Shown here one piece after another: positions 12,187-13,552 of a stretch of DNA of 13,552 nucleotides. Positions within the stretch are counted from its first letter, which is position 1; each line of letters starts with the position of its first letter. The position numbers were made by a program, and so were the translations under genes. The stretch covers positions 1-13,552 of the forward strand of contig JAGKVE010000052.1 of assembly GCA_021152555.1 (NCBI GenBank), given 5' to 3'. The notes below the pieces were generated by a model. It did no database searches and was not told where the DNA came from. It saw only the letters and a list, made by a program, of their open reading frames with translations. The stretch is from Bacteroidia bacterium. GTDB lineage: Bacteria > Bacteroidota > Bacteroidia > Bacteroidales > Paludibacteraceae.

Positions 12187-12474
12187 TGTGCCGAGCACAG
12201 GACACCGCAGGCAGAAGTCGGCAGAGCCGATTGCCCGCATTCGATGCGGGCGCAATGAACAAAGAAAAAGGGCGGCATAGTATGCCGCACAATGAACGCT
12301 GCGAAAGCCCGATAATATCGAGCGGAACTACCAAGAAAGAGGCGGCTATATCATAGCCGCACAACAGACGAAACAAGAGCGGCAAATCTGATTTGCCGAG
12401 AAAGGAAGAAAAAGCCAGCCTGCTTGGATGGGGAGCAGGCTGGAGTGAATGATGCTCGGCGGACTAACGCCGAG
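12187..12474. other. Periodic array of short hairpins with purine-rich linkers
   Basis: Nine hairpins occur: 12187-12199 (5 bp), 12218-12230 (5 bp), 12233-12251, 12272-12288, 12307-12323 (one mismatch), 12342-12360, 12380-12398, 12415-12443 (10 bp, 9-nt loop) and 12455-12474 (7 bp, 6-nt loop). The middle five have 7- to 8-bp arms and 1- to 3-nt loops. Centres from the third onward are 38, 35, 36, 38, 40 and about 36 bases apart. Linkers of 16-20 bases are A- and G-rich on the plus strand. Stems differ in sequence but share GCGGC-type bases. It may be a structured RNA, protein-binding DNA array or recombination hotspot. G-U evidence for strand is contradictory. Confidence 0.65.
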
Positions 12475-12534
12475 AGTTAAACCGAGAGATCGAGTTATCG
12501 GGTCATCGAGATAGCGAAAGGGGATATTTAACCT

Positions 12535-12906
12535 CTATTGCTTTTTAAATTTGAAGTAGTAGTCAAACTCAAATATAACTACCAATTCATCTTTTGAAAG
12601 AGAATCAATTATAAACATAGCACTAGGTTGAGTGCTATTACCATAATAAAAATCAAGATATTTACCATTTCGTTCATATCTGCCACTTCCATTTCCAAAA
12701 TATCCTTCCGCTACGAACTTATCATCGTCGGAAAATGTCACCCTTGTGACTTGCTGTGTCCATGCATGATACGTGGTTTCTTCCGAGGTCCGCCATTCGG
12801 TTAATTCCCATTTGCCGTTCAATGTTTGTTCCTGTGGTTCGTTAGCATTCTTGCACCCAACAAGGCTTGCTGCACATACAAGCAGCAATAAAAAAATCTT
12901 TTTCAT
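12535..12906 (-). CDS. Small lipoprotein with a lipocalin-like pattern
   Basis: The 123-residue product begins MKKIFLLLLVCAASLVGC, a type II signal peptide with lipobox L-V-G-C at residues 15-18. The mature part starts with a short linker (NANEPQEQT) and then LNGKWELTEWRTSEETTYHA, a G-x-W strand start common in small beta-barrel or lipocalin-like lipoproteins. The rest is aromatic and polar, ending in beta-like strands (VIFEFDYYFKFKKQ). The family is not certain. It is the last gene of an AT-rich minus-strand run and ends just before the hairpin array. A CATAGTATG palindrome (12945-12959) lies in the 54 bases between it and the upstream 96-residue gene. Localisation to the envelope is firm; function is not. 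Confidence 0.78.
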   Translation of the reverse strand: MKKIFLLLLVCAASLVGCKNANEPQEQTLNGKWELTEWRTSEETTYHAWTQQVTRVTFSDDDKFVAEGYFGNGSGRYERNGKYLDFYYGNSTQPSAMFIIDSLSKDELVVIFEFDYYFKFKKQ

Positions 12907-12944
12907 TTTGTAATAAATTTAATTGTTTATATTATTGTTAACAC

Positions 12945-12959
12945 TACCATAGTATGGTA
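12945..12959. repeat. Palindrome TACCATA-G-TATGGTA
   Basis: Perfect 7-bp arms around a central G, just beyond the stop of the 96-residue gene and before the lipoprotein start. The core CATAGTATG equals those at 88-100 (AACATA-G-TATGTT) and 12277-12285. It may act as a weak terminator hairpin or an operator. Confidence 0.5.
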
Positions 12960-12960
12960 A

Positions 12961-13251
12961 TTATTTATCTAAGTTTCCTTTTATTAAAGATGCACCAGCA
13001 AGTGCCAATAATCCATAGAAAATAGGCTCCATGTTTAAAGCCGAATCTAAAGAAATCTTCATTATACTCGGTTCCAGATGAAATACATCTACTTCTGTAT
13101 AATGTGAAAAGCCTCTTTCAAGATAATTAATAGACGCAATAATTGGTGGTACTAATAACAGTAATCCTAATTTTGCTTCCCAATTAAGTTTCCATATTTT
13201 TTTTACATGATTTAGAAACCAAATCTTAATTATAATTAATATCTTCTTCAT
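12961..13251 (-). CDS. Small membrane protein of the second AT-rich cassette
   Basis: The 96 residues have an N-terminal basic hydrophobic region (MKKILIIIKIWFLNHVKKIW), a clear helix at about 27-42 (KLGLLLLVPPIIASIN) and another near the end (PIFYGLLALAGASLIKG). The middle, about 45-75, is polar and acidic and would lie outside the membrane. No family is recognised. It starts 9 bases after the stop of the 61-residue gene and ends 54 bases before the lipoprotein start, so all three are probably cotranscribed. The very low GC content of this gene and its neighbours sets them apart from the GH43 gene and suggests horizontal acquisition. Confidence 0.65.
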   Translation of the reverse strand: MKKILIIIKIWFLNHVKKIWKLNWEAKLGLLLLVPPIIASINYLERGFSHYTEVDVFHLEPSIMKISLDSALNMEPIFYGLLALAGASLIKGNLDK

Positions 13252-13260
13252 AACAACATA

Positions 13261-13446
13261 TTAAAACCATATAAATACAATCCACAAAATACCCTTTATT
13301 TCGGATAATATAGGGTCTATTAAAAGGACCTCCCACAGGGGATCGATTTTGCAATACTGCACAAAAAATATGACTGTCATAATTTGGCTCATAATGGCAT
13401 AGAGCCATGCAAGAATTCCTAAAAAGGAGTTGAAAATATCTTTCAT
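13261..13446 (-). CDS. Small membrane protein, upstream partner of the 96-residue gene
   Basis: A 61-residue product with hydrophobic stretches at about 6-29 (NSFLGILAWLYAIMSQIMTVIFFV) and 50-61 (EIKGILWIVFIW), separated by a short loop with QYCKIDPLWEVLLIDPILS. It could be a two-helix hairpin with both ends on one side. No family is recognised. An alternative frame over the same bases (13226-13408) is less hydrophobic and overlaps the next gene, so I reject it. The AT-rich composition and the tight 9-base gap to the following gene support a real cassette gene. No consensus promoter was found in the 106 bases to its left-hand neighbour edge (13447-13552), which I see as otherwise empty. Confidence 0.55.
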   Translation of the reverse strand: MKDIFNSFLGILAWLYAIMSQIMTVIFFVQYCKIDPLWEVLLIDPILSEIKGILWIVFIWF

Positions 13447-13552
13447 AATATTTTAGTTCAATAGTTCGTTAAAAATTTGACTTAAATTAGTTAAAATATG
13501 ATCGCTAAACGGCTGATTTTAGTCCGAATAGCATGAGTTCTTTGAAATAGTG

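Noticed and set aside
12095..12385. Minus-strand ORF of 96 codons across the hairpin array
   Set aside because: It is built from the two arms of successive palindromes, has no family resemblance or promoter, and ends in AT-rich spacer. Structure, not coding, explains the sequence.
12187..12474. CRISPR array
   Set aside because: The roughly 37-bp period is suggestive, but units differ in sequence, linkers are not unique spacers between identical repeats, and no cas gene is in the window.
12476..12532. Integron attC site
   Set aside because: GTTAAAC at 12476 and ATTTAAC at 12526 fit the outer R boxes and the 57-bp length is typical, but the inner L boxes do not pair and no integrase or cassette promoter is seen.
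13226..13408. 60-codon minus-strand ORF overlapping the last two small membrane genes
   Set aside because: It is out of frame with, and overlaps, the better supported 61-residue gene and the start of the 96-residue gene, and it lacks a coherent hydrophobic pattern.

Overview
The window looks like a piece of a Bacteroidales (Bacteroidota) chromosome from a host-associated organism. The main evidence is promoter architecture: six upstream regions carry the Bacteroidota sigma-ABfr layout, (T/C)TTG, then 20 bases, then TAnnTTTG. Gene content agrees: a plant-like acyl-ACP thioesterase, an ORF6N protein, a BspA-type leucine-rich repeat protein, a GH43 glycosidase and several small lipoproteins. No tRNA, rRNA, CRISPR array, transposase or integrase gene was recognised.

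Layout. (1) 1-519 is a pile-up of gene pieces on the plus strand: the end of a GtrA-like protein, a short orphan piece of a Ca2+/Na+ antiporter, then an ORF joining the middle of an AbiEii-type nucleotidyltransferase to the DNA-binding end of an AraC-type regulator. (2) 520-1904, minus: an HdeD-like membrane protein translationally coupled to an acyl-ACP thioesterase. (3) 2033-2479, minus: an Hsp20 chaperone behind a near-consensus sigma-54 promoter with phased upstream repeats. (4) 2861-3904, plus: a solitary DUF1016/PDDEXK nuclease. (5) 3905-4312: a non-coding stretch with an 11-bp tandem repeat, small hairpins and a roughly 127-nt element that can fold in two mutually exclusive ways. (6) 4313-7299, plus: an AT-rich cassette with a PLD-family nuclease with a possibly Abi-like N-terminus, a small membrane protein, a cytosolic LRR protein, a lipoprotein and a second small membrane protein; the last three are joined by ATGA overlaps. 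(7) 7291-8240, minus: an apparently truncated ORF6N protein and a conserved Bacteroidales hypothetical protein. (8) 8453-9960, minus: a Ca2+/Na+ antiporter, an unknown soluble protein and a 27-residue membrane protein too short for routine calling. (9) 10009-11974, minus: a secreted GH43 enzyme and a small probably membrane-anchored or exported protein. (10) 11975-12534: non-coding, with an array of short hairpins at about 37-bp intervals. (11) 12535-13446, minus: an AT-rich cassette of one lipoprotein and two small membrane proteins.

How it fits together. Host-like housekeeping or catabolic genes (regions 2, 3, 8 and 10 of the list, with the GH43 part of 9) alternate with AT-rich accessory cassettes of nucleases, lipoproteins and small membrane proteins. 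Both AT-rich cassettes sit next to hairpin-rich non-coding DNA. The strongest candidates for something undescribed are the bistable leader-like element at 4153-4279 in front of the PLD gene and the periodic hairpin array at 12187-12474. Functions of the cassette genes are inferred from family resemblance and context, not proved by sequence.
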